DNA of 64,000 nt from Xanthocytophaga agilis (GTDB lineage Bacteria; Bacteroidota; Bacteroidia; Cytophagales; 172606-1): NCBI RefSeq assembly GCF_030068605.1, contig NZ_JASJOU010000014.1, forward strand, positions 1-64,000, in the 5' to 3' direction. The notes below the pieces were generated by a model that saw only the letters and a program-made list of their open reading frames with translations, was not told where the DNA came from and ran no database searches. The position numbers were made by a program, and so were the translations under genes. This document shows, piece by piece, positions 38,305 through 46,746 of this stretch (position 1 is the stretch's first letter; the number at the start of each line of letters is the position of its first letter).

Positions 38305-38883
38305 TTAGGCTTTATCTTTAAAGCGTTTGTATAGGAATAATTGCCATTTTTCTTCTGCTACTCCTGCTTTGTCCATTTCAGCTCTGGCTAATGTAAAAAA
38401 CAAGTCAGATAGCCGGTTGATATAGGCAGGTATTGCCTCATGTACCTCATCTGTTTTAATTAATGATGTGAGGCTACGTTCACCACGACGCATCTGGGTA
38501 CGGACCATATGACACAAAGCGGAGATCTCATTACCACCTGGTAGTAAAAAATAGTCTGACGGAGAGGTCATCTTTGATTCTAACTCATCAATCCAGTTCT
38601 CACAAAACTCAGCGCCATCCTCAGGTATAGGATTCGTGTTTACTTTTTTTGTATCCGAAGGGCGGGCCAGATGTGACATCATATCCATCATATCTTTCTG
38701 AATTTTATGCAGATTTGCCTGCCACTCATGCTCAGAACCTAGTTTGACACGAAGTAGCCCAATAGTTGAATTAACTTCATCCAGTGTGCCAATACATTCA
38801 ACGCGGACATCGTCTTTGTCCACACGCTTGCCTCCGAAAAGTCCTGTAGTACCTTTGTCTCCTTTACGTGTATATATTTTCAT
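38305..38883 (-). CDS. PduO-type ATP:cob(I)alamin adenosyltransferase
   Basis: This enzyme transfers the adenosyl group of ATP to cob(I)alamin, making coenzyme B12. The 192 residues have the family's N-terminal ATP motif, KIYTRKGDKGTTGLFGGKRV, followed by IGTLDEVNSTIGLLR. The C-terminal helices carry the conserved RRGERSL and YINRLSDLFFTLAR. It follows the TonB-dependent receptor by 69 bases on the same strand, downstream of a cobalamin riboswitch, so uptake and activation of B12 share control. No adenosylcobalamin-dependent enzyme is encoded in the window. Confidence 0.95.
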   Translation of the reverse strand: MKIYTRKGDKGTTGLFGGKRVDKDDVRVECIGTLDEVNSTIGLLRVKLGSEHEWQANLHKIQKDMMDMMSHLARPSDTKKVNTNPIPEDGAEFCENWIDELESKMTSPSDYFLLPGGNEISALCHMVRTQMRRGERSLTSLIKTDEVHEAIPAYINRLSDLFFTLARAEMDKAGVAEEKWQLFLYKRFKDKA

Positions 38884-38952
38884 GATTTTGTGAAATTTAA
38901 TAGTAAAGTTATAAGAGATTGATTACCATTCTCTTATAACTTTAATTCTATA

Positions 38953-41145
38953 TTAGAAGGTAAAACTGTAACGCAATGTGAAATTTCTGCCTGGCATATT
39001 ATAGCCTCGTTTTTCATAGTAGTTTTCGTCTGTGAGATTGTTTACCAGCAGACTTATTGTGTGCTGATGGGCATAGGTATAAGATGCTGCCATATCAATC
39101 ACCATAAAGACCGGATACTGAATTTCCGGATATAACAAATCATTATAGTCTGTATCCTTTCGATGACCGACATAACGTCCACTGAGTCGTAAAGAAGCAC
39201 CTTTGAGGTTATTGTATTCAATACCGTAATTCATAGTAAGCGATGCTACATTGTAAATGTCTTTGCGAGTTGTAGTACCATCTGTGGCTACGGTGATTTC
39301 CTTTGCATAGGAGATCGAAGTAGCGTTTGCAAATACACGCAATGAGTAAGCATACTCTTTCAATGCCCCAAAGTCATAGGCTACCTCTGCTTCCAGACCG
39401 CGTATCTCACCTTTATTCGCGTTTACATAGGTTGTTCGGGATTTGACTGTATCTCCACTGGTAGTAAATTCAGGTGTTGTATAACGAGTAGTACGACTTG
39501 TAATACGATCTTGTACTACTGTAGAGAAATAGGTGATATCTGCAGTAAGTCCAATAGCAGGTTTAACAAATCGGATTCCTGCATCCCAGGTGATGCTGTT
39601 TTCATTGGTCAGATCTGGGTTGCCTTGGGTAATCGCAACAGATTTATTACTACCTGATTGAGAAAATCCAGCTACCTGATAGGCATCCGGAGTCACAAAC
39701 GCACGACCAATAGTTGCATGTACTTTCAGTGGTTCGATAATCTGGTATTGTGCACCCAAACTTGGACTGAGAAAAGGATTGGTTTCTTTGCCTGGCGTAT
39801 AGGTAGTAAGAAGTGGAGTCGTTTTTACATCAAATGTAATTCTGTCAAACCGGAGGCCTGGCGTTACTGTCAGGCGGTTACTCAGGAAGAAAAACTGACC
39901 TTGTGCATAAATGGCTGTTGAGCGTAATGCATAGTTAGGACTGTAAGGTCTTGTTTCTGTCGTATCATTGGAATAGGAATGTGTTTGAATAGATACACTG
40001 GTATAGTCTATACCCAGAGTAAGTTGATGAATACCTAGTTTCAGTACATCTTTTACCTGTATTCCCTTCCAGGAAGATTGACTTTGGTAAGAACGATAAG
40101 GTGGTATTTTTACACCATTATTTTCGAGTGTATAATTATCAGATGTTTCCTGAGCAGTATACCCCTTTAGGCTAAGCTGGTGAATGCCCATTGTGCCAGC
40201 CAGACTTACTTCGCCATTTGCCCGACCAATGTCTTTGGTACTAGGCTGGGTATTTCCATATTCAATGTCACTAGGTGATTCTATACCACGTGCCAGAAAA
40301 CGTTCTCCCCGAACATCCAGACGCCAGTTGGAAGTAAGCTGATAACCTGCCCGTAGTGAACCCGAATAATAACTCAGTTGTGTATAATCTCTGCGGATTC
40401 CATCACCACGGCTGTCATTGATTTCAGTAGCAGGTTGTTTTATATAATATTTGATGGCCGTACCTCCATGAAGTGCATTGCGCAACCAGTTGTCTTTTCC
40501 GGTTTTATAGTCATCATTGCGACTAAAGGATTGAAAAGACAAATCAAAGTCCAGCTTCTCTGTCAGATTGCCTCCCGTTTGACCACCAATACGTAAGGAA
40601 CTATAGGAACCATAGTCTGCCAAAAGAGAAGAGTGAATTTTATCTGTTGATTTTCGGGTAATGACATTCACCACACCACCCATTGCCTGAGCTCCATAGA
40701 GTGCAGAGGCTGGTCCTTTAAGTACTTCAATACGTTCAATACTACCCGGATCAATGGTTGCCAGGTTTACGGTACCTGCCGGGCGACCATCTATCAGTAA
40801 CAGTGTCCGTTGATTGATTCCACTAAACTGAGGCCGAAATCCCCGTATGCTTACACCTCCCAGCAAACCAGGATACTGCAATACACTGACTGAAGAGTTC
40901 TTTTTTACCAGATCTATAGCATCTATAAAGGATGTTTGTTTAATATCCCTTTGGGAGATAATATCGATTTGCTGAGGGATTCGTTCTTTTTCTATAGAAG
41001 AACGGGTTGCCGTAACTACTGTTTCTTTTAATTGATAAGACCGGATAGAATCAGCTACCTGTTGTTGAGCAATACCTGATTGAACAGTTACAAGAAACAG
41101 AATAACAGCGAATATAAATAGAATAATAGATAGCCTTAAGTTCAC
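38953..41145 (-). CDS. btuB: TonB-dependent receptor for cobalamin/corrinoids (BtuB-like)
   Basis: A 730-residue outer-membrane receptor. Signal peptide (LFLVTVQSGIAQ), then a TonB-box-like stretch (KETVVTATRS), a plug domain (about 50-160; GGVSIRGFRPQFSGINQRTLLLIDG in two parts, IERIEVLKGPASALYGAQAMGGVVN) and a beta-barrel ending in an aromatic residue (NFTLRYSFTF). There is no CarboxypepD_reg/SusC extension, so it is a slim BtuB-type receptor. The assignment to B12 rests on the cobalamin riboswitch in its leader and the adenosyltransferase next to it; the protein sequence alone would allow other metal chelates. Confidence 0.88.
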   Translation of the reverse strand: MNLRLSIILFIFAVILFLVTVQSGIAQQQVADSIRSYQLKETVVTATRSSIEKERIPQQIDIISQRDIKQTSFIDAIDLVKKNSSVSVLQYPGLLGGVSIRGFRPQFSGINQRTLLLIDGRPAGTVNLATIDPGSIERIEVLKGPASALYGAQAMGGVVNVITRKSTDKIHSSLLADYGSYSSLRIGGQTGGNLTEKLDFDLSFQSFSRNDDYKTGKDNWLRNALHGGTAIKYYIKQPATEINDSRGDGIRRDYTQLSYYSGSLRAGYQLTSNWRLDVRGERFLARGIESPSDIEYGNTQPSTKDIGRANGEVSLAGTMGIHQLSLKGYTAQETSDNYTLENNGVKIPPYRSYQSQSSWKGIQVKDVLKLGIHQLTLGIDYTSVSIQTHSYSNDTTETRPYSPNYALRSTAIYAQGQFFFLSNRLTVTPGLRFDRITFDVKTTPLLTTYTPGKETNPFLSPSLGAQYQIIEPLKVHATIGRAFVTPDAYQVAGFSQSGSNKSVAITQGNPDLTNENSITWDAGIRFVKPAIGLTADITYFSTVVQDRITSRTTRYTTPEFTTSGDTVKSRTTYVNANKGEIRGLEAEVAYDFGALKEYAYSLRVFANATSISYAKEITVATDGTTTRKDIYNVASLTMNYGIEYNNLKGASLRLSGRYVGHRKDTDYNDLLYPEIQYPVFMVIDMAASYTYAHQHTISLLVNNLTDENYYEKRGYNMPGRNFTLRYSFTF

Positions 41146-41284
41146 AGTTCAATTTAATTAAATGAATAAAAACAATGAGCTGAACGCAAGGACAGGCATA
41201 TCACTTCAATCTTAATAATAGATTGATGATGAGTACTATGCACTGTACTTTTCTCCCGAAAGCTCAGCGGGTGTAAATTTCATC

Positions 41285-41457
41285 CAGGCAGGTCTTCTGG
41301 CTCTCCTGACTTTTGATTGTCTTCCCATCTGATAACAGACAGTGACATAGTATATCAAAAGCTTTGTAAACAGGATTACAGCAGCGGGGACTGCTCCGGA
41401 TTTGCACCGGATTCCCTTTTAAGTCTACCTGATCAGATCGAAGAGGTAAACACCTGT
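41285..41457 (-). ncRNA. Cobalamin riboswitch upstream of the TonB receptor gene
   Basis: Read on the minus strand, the element has the core parts of the AdoCbl riboswitch. These are an AGGTGTTTACC-type 5' arm (near 41457), GGGAATCCGGTGCAAATCCGG, the B12-box-like CAGTCCCCGCTGCTGTAA, and the 3' closing part AGTCAGGAGAGCCAGAAGACC followed by TGCCT (near 41285). A short hairpin (CCCG...CGGG, near 41264-41280) lies between the aptamer and the gene, a candidate expression platform. The aptamer ends about 140 bases before the receptor ATG, so binding would reduce receptor expression. Confidence 0.93.
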
Positions 41458-41506
41458 ATGTGAAAGCTAAACAAGCTTCTACTGGTATTTTTGATTTAAA
41501 TTAGTA

Positions 41507-42550
41507 TCAGGTAATTGTACTTATTTGTTTTTTCCATAGTTGAAGTGCAGCTAGCACTTCAGCCATAGAGTTGTATTTTACAGAAATTCCGTTCTGATAA
41601 AGAGTCCAGTCAGGTTGATTGTTAGTAAATAAAGCCTCTATTCTATATGCACTTGTCTGGTCTGTTTCGATACAAAAACCTTCCCGTTGTAGTGCGCGAC
41701 GTGTCCAGAATACCAAATCCTTATGACCACTAAGTCCAATGACAGGACCCTGGCTATCGTTATGTAATACAAAGCTTCCTGTTGTTTGGTCAAAGTGAAG
41801 TCCTTTGCGGGCGAAGGCTGATTCAAAGGCTCCTTTGAGTACAAGGTCTTCAGGTGTACCCACCTCTAAGCTGCCATCAGGTAGTAAGATCCATACTTTG
41901 TCTGCTGCCTGTAATGCTAAGTCCAGTTCATGAGTGGAGAGCAGAATAGCTTTCTGGGTTTTCTTTGCCAGTTGATGCAGCAATTGCATCATTTCCACAC
42001 GACTGGGTAAATCCAGATGGGCTGTTGGTTCATCAAGCATAATCATATCCGTATCCTGTGCCAAGGCACGGGCCAGCATTACTTTTTGGCGTTCCCCATC
42101 GCTCAGGTACTGAATAGAACGATGTTGGTAGGCTGTTATACCTATCACATCCATTGCTTCATATACCTTGATCACGTCTTCTGCTGTGAGATTGCCCAGC
42201 CAGCTTGTATAGGGGTAACGCCCCAATGCTACTAGTTCATAGACTGTCAGATTTCCTGCTTCTACTCGTTCTGTAAGTACCATACTTAGTTTTCGAGCCA
42301 AATCCTGGGGTTTTAAATCAGACAATGGTAAATTGGTAATACTAATATAACCTTCCAGCGCAGGATGTAGACCTGCAAGTGTACGCATCAGCGTAGACTT
42401 ACCTGCCCCATTTGGGCCTAGCAGGCATACCAGCTCTCCCTGCCATAAGTTCAGCTGTAAAGGACCAGCTATTTTATATGTTTGCCCTTTAGATAGACGA
42501 TAGCCAATTGACAAATCGACAGCAGTGAGTATAGATTTTCTTGCTGTCAT
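41507..42550 (-). CDS. btuD: Cobalamin ABC transporter ATP-binding protein (BtuD-like)
   Basis: This is the ATPase of the B12 importer. ATG 42550 overlaps the permease stop in ATGA, so it is preferred over the upstream start at 42592; it gives 347 residues. Walker A GPNGAGKST, signature LSDGERQKVML (D instead of the usual second G), Walker B IMLDEPTAHLD and H-loop STHELD are all present. About 85 residues follow the cassette (HNDSQGPVIGLSGHKDLVF ... LWKKQISTIT), an accessory C-terminal domain seen in some Bacteroidota FecE/BtuD proteins. It is last in the importer operon; the second riboswitch begins 50 bases after its stop. Confidence 0.9.
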   Translation of the reverse strand: MTARKSILTAVDLSIGYRLSKGQTYKIAGPLQLNLWQGELVCLLGPNGAGKSTLMRTLAGLHPALEGYISITNLPLSDLKPQDLARKLSMVLTERVEAGNLTVYELVALGRYPYTSWLGNLTAEDVIKVYEAMDVIGITAYQHRSIQYLSDGERQKVMLARALAQDTDMIMLDEPTAHLDLPSRVEMMQLLHQLAKKTQKAILLSTHELDLALQAADKVWILLPDGSLEVGTPEDLVLKGAFESAFARKGLHFDQTTGSFVLHNDSQGPVIGLSGHKDLVFWTRRALQREGFCIETDQTSAYRIEALFTNNQPDWTLYQNGISVKYNSMAEVLAALQLWKKQISTIT

Positions 42551-43632
42551 ACAAAGGATGCTCTTAGATTGCTTCGGGTCACAATAATCCATATCACAAC
42601 AGGAGCACCCAACAGTGATGTCACTATATTGATCGGCAATACTGTCTGGCTACCTGGCATATGTGCAATAATATCACAGGCTAGCATTAACAATGTACCA
42701 ATCAGGCAAGTGCAGGGAATCAATACCCGATGATTGGAAGTATTGAATAACGAACGTGTTAGCTGTGGTACGGCGATACCAATAAAGCCAATAGGTCCAC
42801 AGAAGGCTGTAATACTACCAGTAAGCAGACTGGTACTTGCCAGAATAATGGCTCGTGCCCAACCTACTGTCAAGCCCATACTTCGGGCATAATTTTCACC
42901 TAATAACAAAACATTCAATGCTTTGGATGAGGCAAATGCTAATACCAGCCCCACTACTACTGTACCCGTCAGTACATATAAATGATATTCTGTTACCCCG
43001 CCCAATGATCCGAATGTCCATAGTATATATTCCTGTAACTGTTCAGGTTGACTAAAATACTGCCATATACTAATGACAGACAGGGTAATGGTTCCAATCA
43101 TAACCCCTACAATCAACAATACTACATTGTCTCGTATACGTCCTGCAATCAATACTACCAGAAATAAAACCAAAGCCGAACCCATTGAAGCTGCCACCAC
43201 TATCAACCAGCTACCAGAAAAGCCCAGTTGCCGGATAGCAGGCATACTGGTAATATGTCCATTGGAAAGCATAATAACAGCTACTCCCAGTGCTGCTCCT
43301 GCTGTAATACCTAGTTCCGAAGGCCCTGCCAGTGGATTGCGAAACAACGTTTGCATCTGGAGACCACTTACAGATAAGCCACATCCAACCAACACAGCTG
43401 TAATAGCTTTGGGAATACGGATCTTCTGGACAATATAAAGCCAGGCTGTTTGTTCGGATGTTTGCTCAAACAGAATACGTACTACCTCCCGAAAAGGAAT
43501 AGACACAGAGCCCAGCATAATGTCCAGCAGAAAGCCTGCAATGATGAGCAGAATTAACGAACTCACCACGATCTTCCGGAAGGAGGAATGGGATTTGGAC
43601 ATAGTACGGCTAGCTTCAGTATTGGAAATCAT
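42547..43632 (-). CDS. btuC: Cobalamin ABC transporter permease (FecCD/BtuC family)
   Basis: 361 residues forming about ten transmembrane helices of the FecCD permease family. Signatures include VQKIRIPKAITAVLVGCGLS, the QTLFRNPLAGPSELGI loop and FCGPIGFIGIAVPQLTRSL, which contacts the ATPase. The start overlaps the binding-protein stop by ATGA, and the stop overlaps the ATPase start the same way, which indicates translational coupling. FecCD permeases serve haem, siderophores or B12; the riboswitch at the head of the operon indicates B12. Confidence 0.92.
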   Translation of the reverse strand: MISNTEASRTMSKSHSSFRKIVVSSLILLIIAGFLLDIMLGSVSIPFREVVRILFEQTSEQTAWLYIVQKIRIPKAITAVLVGCGLSVSGLQMQTLFRNPLAGPSELGITAGAALGVAVIMLSNGHITSMPAIRQLGFSGSWLIVVAASMGSALVLFLVVLIAGRIRDNVVLLIVGVMIGTITLSVISIWQYFSQPEQLQEYILWTFGSLGGVTEYHLYVLTGTVVVGLVLAFASSKALNVLLLGENYARSMGLTVGWARAIILASTSLLTGSITAFCGPIGFIGIAVPQLTRSLFNTSNHRVLIPCTCLIGTLLMLACDIIAHMPGSQTVLPINIVTSLLGAPVVIWIIVTRSNLRASFV

Positions 43633-44861
43633 TGTACCTGTTTGTAATACACCAGTTCGTGATCAGGCAGTAATTCCGGATGAAGTATTTTAATCATATC
43701 TGCCAGTATCAGGTGAGGACTTACCGCACCAGACTCCCAGTAATCATTAGCTCCCTGTTCATTAGTTCGTTTGTTATAATTATAGACTTTGCCTGTTTTA
43801 AAAGAGGTAAAGTCCCCATATCGTTTGTCTTTGGCCAGAATATCTTGTTTGGTATCAATGAATCCTACATTGAGCCAGTATTCAGCTTCCAGTGCTATCG
43901 GATACACAGCTTCAAAACTGAGAGGTAGGCTACCTGTAGTTTTCTCATTTCGCCAATGATAATCTGTGCCTGCATCTTCAAAAAAGTGAGCCATGTAGCT
44001 ATCACCATCTGGAAGAAACCAAGTATCCTTGTATGTCATACCAGTAATGATACTTGGCTTATGTTTCACATTGCGGGTTAGGTCTGACAACCGTTTATAT
44101 TCCCGTGCAATTTTTACAAACTTTTCATTTACCAGTGCTTCTTTGTTGAGTAAGGCTGCCATTAGTTTCACCCATTCAGCACGTGCCAATGGAGTAGTTT
44201 CTACCCATTCAGAATTAATCAGCACAGGAAGTCCTGCATCTGTAAGGGTTTTGTAGTGATCCATCCGGGCTGTTGCGCTTCCTACTGTCATAACCAGGTC
44301 AGGATGCATCGCAATCAGCTTTTCTTCATTGATAGCTTGATCGTTGCCAACTTCTGTAATTTCTCCTTTGGCAATTCGTTTGAGTACTTCTGGTGAGGAA
44401 ACATATTTCAGATTGCCCAGTCCAACTAATGTATTCTGCGCATCAAGAAAACTGACCAGACCTACATGCATAGACGACATACCAACCAGACTACGGACAG
44501 GTATCTCAATTTTGTGATATTGATCATAGCCTGCAGGACGTGGGGTGCCACGTTGTAACAAAAGGTAACGTGCTGTATCTCCTTTCGCTTCAAAAGGATT
44601 GAAGATATGCACTATCTTGTAATGATTGAAGTATTGGAGGGTAAATCCTTTGGCATACTCTATCTGTACTTTCTCTGGAAAATAGTTTTGCTGGTTCGCA
44701 GTGGTTTCCTCTACAGTATCCGATTGAGATGAGGAACGGCAACTGGTCAACATTCCTATCAGACAGTAGAGAGCTACCAGCCAACATGAACAGCGAACCA
44801 GTGAAGACAGCGGCAAAATCCTTTTGTGGCTGCTTCGGGTTAGGTTTTGTTTTGTTTTCAT
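43629..44861 (-). CDS. btuF: Cobalamin ABC transporter substrate-binding lipoprotein (BtuF-like)
   Basis: 410 residues with a lipobox at LIGMLTSC (Cys41), so it is predicted to be a lipid-anchored periplasmic binding protein. The two-lobed helical-backbone fold of the BtuF/FepB family is suggested by VGMSSMHVGLVSFLDAQNTLVG and EVGNDQAINEEKLIAMHPDLV in the first lobe and by SFEAVYPIALEAEYWLN in the second. It is the first gene after the upstream cobalamin riboswitch and overlaps the permease gene by four bases. It captures corrinoids for the BtuCD-like channel. Confidence 0.9.
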   Translation of the reverse strand: MKTKQNLTRSSHKRILPLSSLVRCSCWLVALYCLIGMLTSCRSSSQSDTVEETTANQQNYFPEKVQIEYAKGFTLQYFNHYKIVHIFNPFEAKGDTARYLLLQRGTPRPAGYDQYHKIEIPVRSLVGMSSMHVGLVSFLDAQNTLVGLGNLKYVSSPEVLKRIAKGEITEVGNDQAINEEKLIAMHPDLVMTVGSATARMDHYKTLTDAGLPVLINSEWVETTPLARAEWVKLMAALLNKEALVNEKFVKIAREYKRLSDLTRNVKHKPSIITGMTYKDTWFLPDGDSYMAHFFEDAGTDYHWRNEKTTGSLPLSFEAVYPIALEAEYWLNVGFIDTKQDILAKDKRYGDFTSFKTGKVYNYNKRTNEQGANDYWESGAVSPHLILADMIKILHPELLPDHELVYYKQVQ

Positions 44862-44904
44862 GAATACATGCGCCTTTCTTCCGAAAGCGATAAGTATGAA
44901 ACCC

Positions 44905-45075
44905 CAACAGGCAGGTCTTCTGACTTCCCCAGATCTGACTCCTTCCCGCTCAGTACAAAAAATGAACAGTGGAATAATAATCTTGTCAGTCTTGGATAGT
45001 ACGGGGTTACAGCAGCGGAGACTGTTCCGGATTTACACCGGATTCCCTTTTAAAGTAAACACTACGAGTTGTATC
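44905..45075 (-). ncRNA. Cobalamin riboswitch upstream of the importer operon
   Basis: On the minus strand: AGTGTTTACTTTAAAAGGGA, ATCCGGTGTAAATCCGG, CAGTCTCCGCTGCTGTAA, and the closing part GAAGTCAGAAGACCTGCCTG near 44905. These are the same core elements as the switch at 41285-41457, with base changes (GTAAATCC instead of GCAAATCC; CTCC instead of CCCC). A bulged hairpin with TTTC/GAAA arms lies between the aptamer and the ATG at 44861 and may mask the start. Confidence 0.92.
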
Positions 45076-45133
45076 GCTTACTACCTCCAGGAATGGCAAA
45101 GCTAAGAAAATTTTATGGATTTGATGAGAGAAA

Positions 45134-45170
45134 CAAAAAAGCCCGATGTTATAAGTATGAACATCAGGCT
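45134..45170 (-). terminator. Intrinsic terminator of the serine hydrolase gene
   Basis: An 11-bp stem with one mismatch (45140-45150 with 45160-45170, core GATGTT/AACATC) is followed on the minus strand by T6. It lies 30 bases beyond the stop at 45200 and separates the hydrolase gene from the riboswitch-led operon. Confidence 0.75.
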
Positions 45171-45199
45171 GGTAGTGAAGATCTGTATGAGATAAAGTT

Positions 45200-46579
45200 T
45201 TACAACTGACTTAACAGTTTATCTCGCATTCCCTGGGCATTTTTATTCTGAGGATTTGTCTCTGTTGCTTTAGTATAAAAGAGAATTGCCATTTGGTGGA
45301 GTCCCTTTCGCATATAACATTCACCTGTAAGTTCATAGTTATAGGATATATCCTCAGACTTGCCGTTCAGTAACAGGCTTAGTTGGAAAATACGGATTGC
45401 TTCATCAAATTTTTGTCTTCGCATCAGGTATTTGCCTGTGCTGATGAGATCGCCAATTTCAAATGAAAAGTCATAGATGTCTTGTTGTGTTTCCCGAATA
45501 TGACGATAAAAGGCCAGCCCCTGTTCAAAATCTTTCAGAACCTTTTCCCGTAGGTCCAGATATACTGATTTTTTGGGTAGAGAATAGGGCTTGTCATGTA
45601 AAATAGCATGGATAGCATCTTTCAGTGGATACACTTTAAAGTTCTGGTTGTTGGTCATCAGAATAATGGTGATGCCTTCTTTCACATTGCAGGACATCAA
45701 AGCCTCATAGTTAAAGTTGGAGCCATGATGTTGATGCCAGGTAAGTTGCTGGTTTTCAAATTCAGTACTTCCAAGACTGGTTTCATTATCTCCAAAACTT
45801 TCTGCCAGTTCCTTAAAAGAAGTTTCAGAAATGAGTTGATATGAATGCAAGTTAATAGTCCACTTATAGAGATCTTCTACTGGTAATCTAAGCCATCCGG
45901 TAAGGCTTTGAGTAAAGTTAGCAGGCTCTACAAAATTGTTATCAAAAGGACGCGCCGTAGTTACATCGACAGTATAAGCGTCAATAACTGTCTGAGACAT
46001 TTTACAAGGTTTGAAAATATACTTCTTTACAAATTCCGTATAGGTCAGTCCGGAGATCTTTTCAATGATCCAACGTTGCAGATACACATTGAGGTAACTG
46101 TAAATAAAAGCAGTACCTGGTTCAAATTCCAGTTTAGGTAGCTGAGTCAGAAAGGTGCGAACTTCTTCTTCGGAACTTGCATTGGAGGCAGGTAAGCCAC
46201 TGGTATACTGAATCAGGTGTTTGATCTGGACTTTATCCGCCCAGGATGGAAGAAAAGAAAGGTATTTTGATACTTTGTCCTCCAACTTTAGTTTTCCTTT
46301 TTCTTTTAAAATCATGATACTTACTCCATTAAACTCTTTCGAGATGGAACCTATATCAAAACGCATTGTAGGAGTAAGTATTTTGCTTTTTGTCGCATCG
46401 GCGTAGCCAAACGAAGACAGATAGATAATTTTGCCTTTTTGGGACACAAGTGCATTGCCATTAAAGATTCCGCGTTGGTTTGCAGCTTGTAACAATGAGT
46501 CAATACGTTTGATCTTATCTGTCTGTGCATAACTACAGGTAGTAAGAAGTACAAATACGAAAATGAAGATAGATTTCAT
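45200..46579 (-). CDS. Serine hydrolase (beta-lactamase/D-Ala-D-Ala carboxypeptidase fold) with TPR tail
   Basis: 459 residues with a signal peptide (IFVFVLLTTCSYA). The class-C beta-lactamase/esterase fold is shown by the SxxK motif S78-IS-K81 (FDIGSISKEF), the YxN motif Y160-L-N (YSYLNVYLQRW) and an HHG box (HQHHGSNFNYE). From about residue 345 the sequence turns helical with two TPR-like repeats (FDEAIRIFQLSLLL, LHQMAILFYTKATETNP). Such proteins include esterases, peptidases and DD-peptidases; substrate cannot be assigned. It is divergent from the LytS-like kinase gene. Confidence 0.88.
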   Translation of the reverse strand: MKSIFIFVFVLLTTCSYAQTDKIKRIDSLLQAANQRGIFNGNALVSQKGKIIYLSSFGYADATKSKILTPTMRFDIGSISKEFNGVSIMILKEKGKLKLEDKVSKYLSFLPSWADKVQIKHLIQYTSGLPASNASSEEEVRTFLTQLPKLEFEPGTAFIYSYLNVYLQRWIIEKISGLTYTEFVKKYIFKPCKMSQTVIDAYTVDVTTARPFDNNFVEPANFTQSLTGWLRLPVEDLYKWTINLHSYQLISETSFKELAESFGDNETSLGSTEFENQQLTWHQHHGSNFNYEALMSCNVKEGITIILMTNNQNFKVYPLKDAIHAILHDKPYSLPKKSVYLDLREKVLKDFEQGLAFYRHIRETQQDIYDFSFEIGDLISTGKYLMRRQKFDEAIRIFQLSLLLNGKSEDISYNYELTGECYMRKGLHQMAILFYTKATETNPQNKNAQGMRDKLLSQL

Positions 46580-46697
46580 AGTTTACACAGATTGCCTGGG
46601 TGGATAGTAGTTTTTTGCAATAGTATAAACAAGGGTAGGCTTTGTTATGGAAAACTAGCTGAACTACTCTATATTCTTGTGAATGACTGAGAGGTAT

Positions 46698-46729
46698 TTG
46701 AGAGTGTACAGTTATTCGTTTTACCTTTA
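46698..46729 (+). promoter_or_regulatory. Possible promoter of the LytS-like kinase gene
   Basis: TTG at 46698-46700 and TACCTTTA at 46722-46729 (one mismatch to TAnnTTTG) are 21 bases apart, giving a leader of roughly 10 bases before ATG 46747. Confidence 0.4.
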
Positions 46730-46746
46730 GGAAATTAAAACCTCAT

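Noticed and set aside
38109-38321. Plus-strand frame of 70 codons
   Set aside because: It runs through an A/T hairpin giving Lys/Asn/Phe runs and overlaps the adenosyltransferase 3' end.
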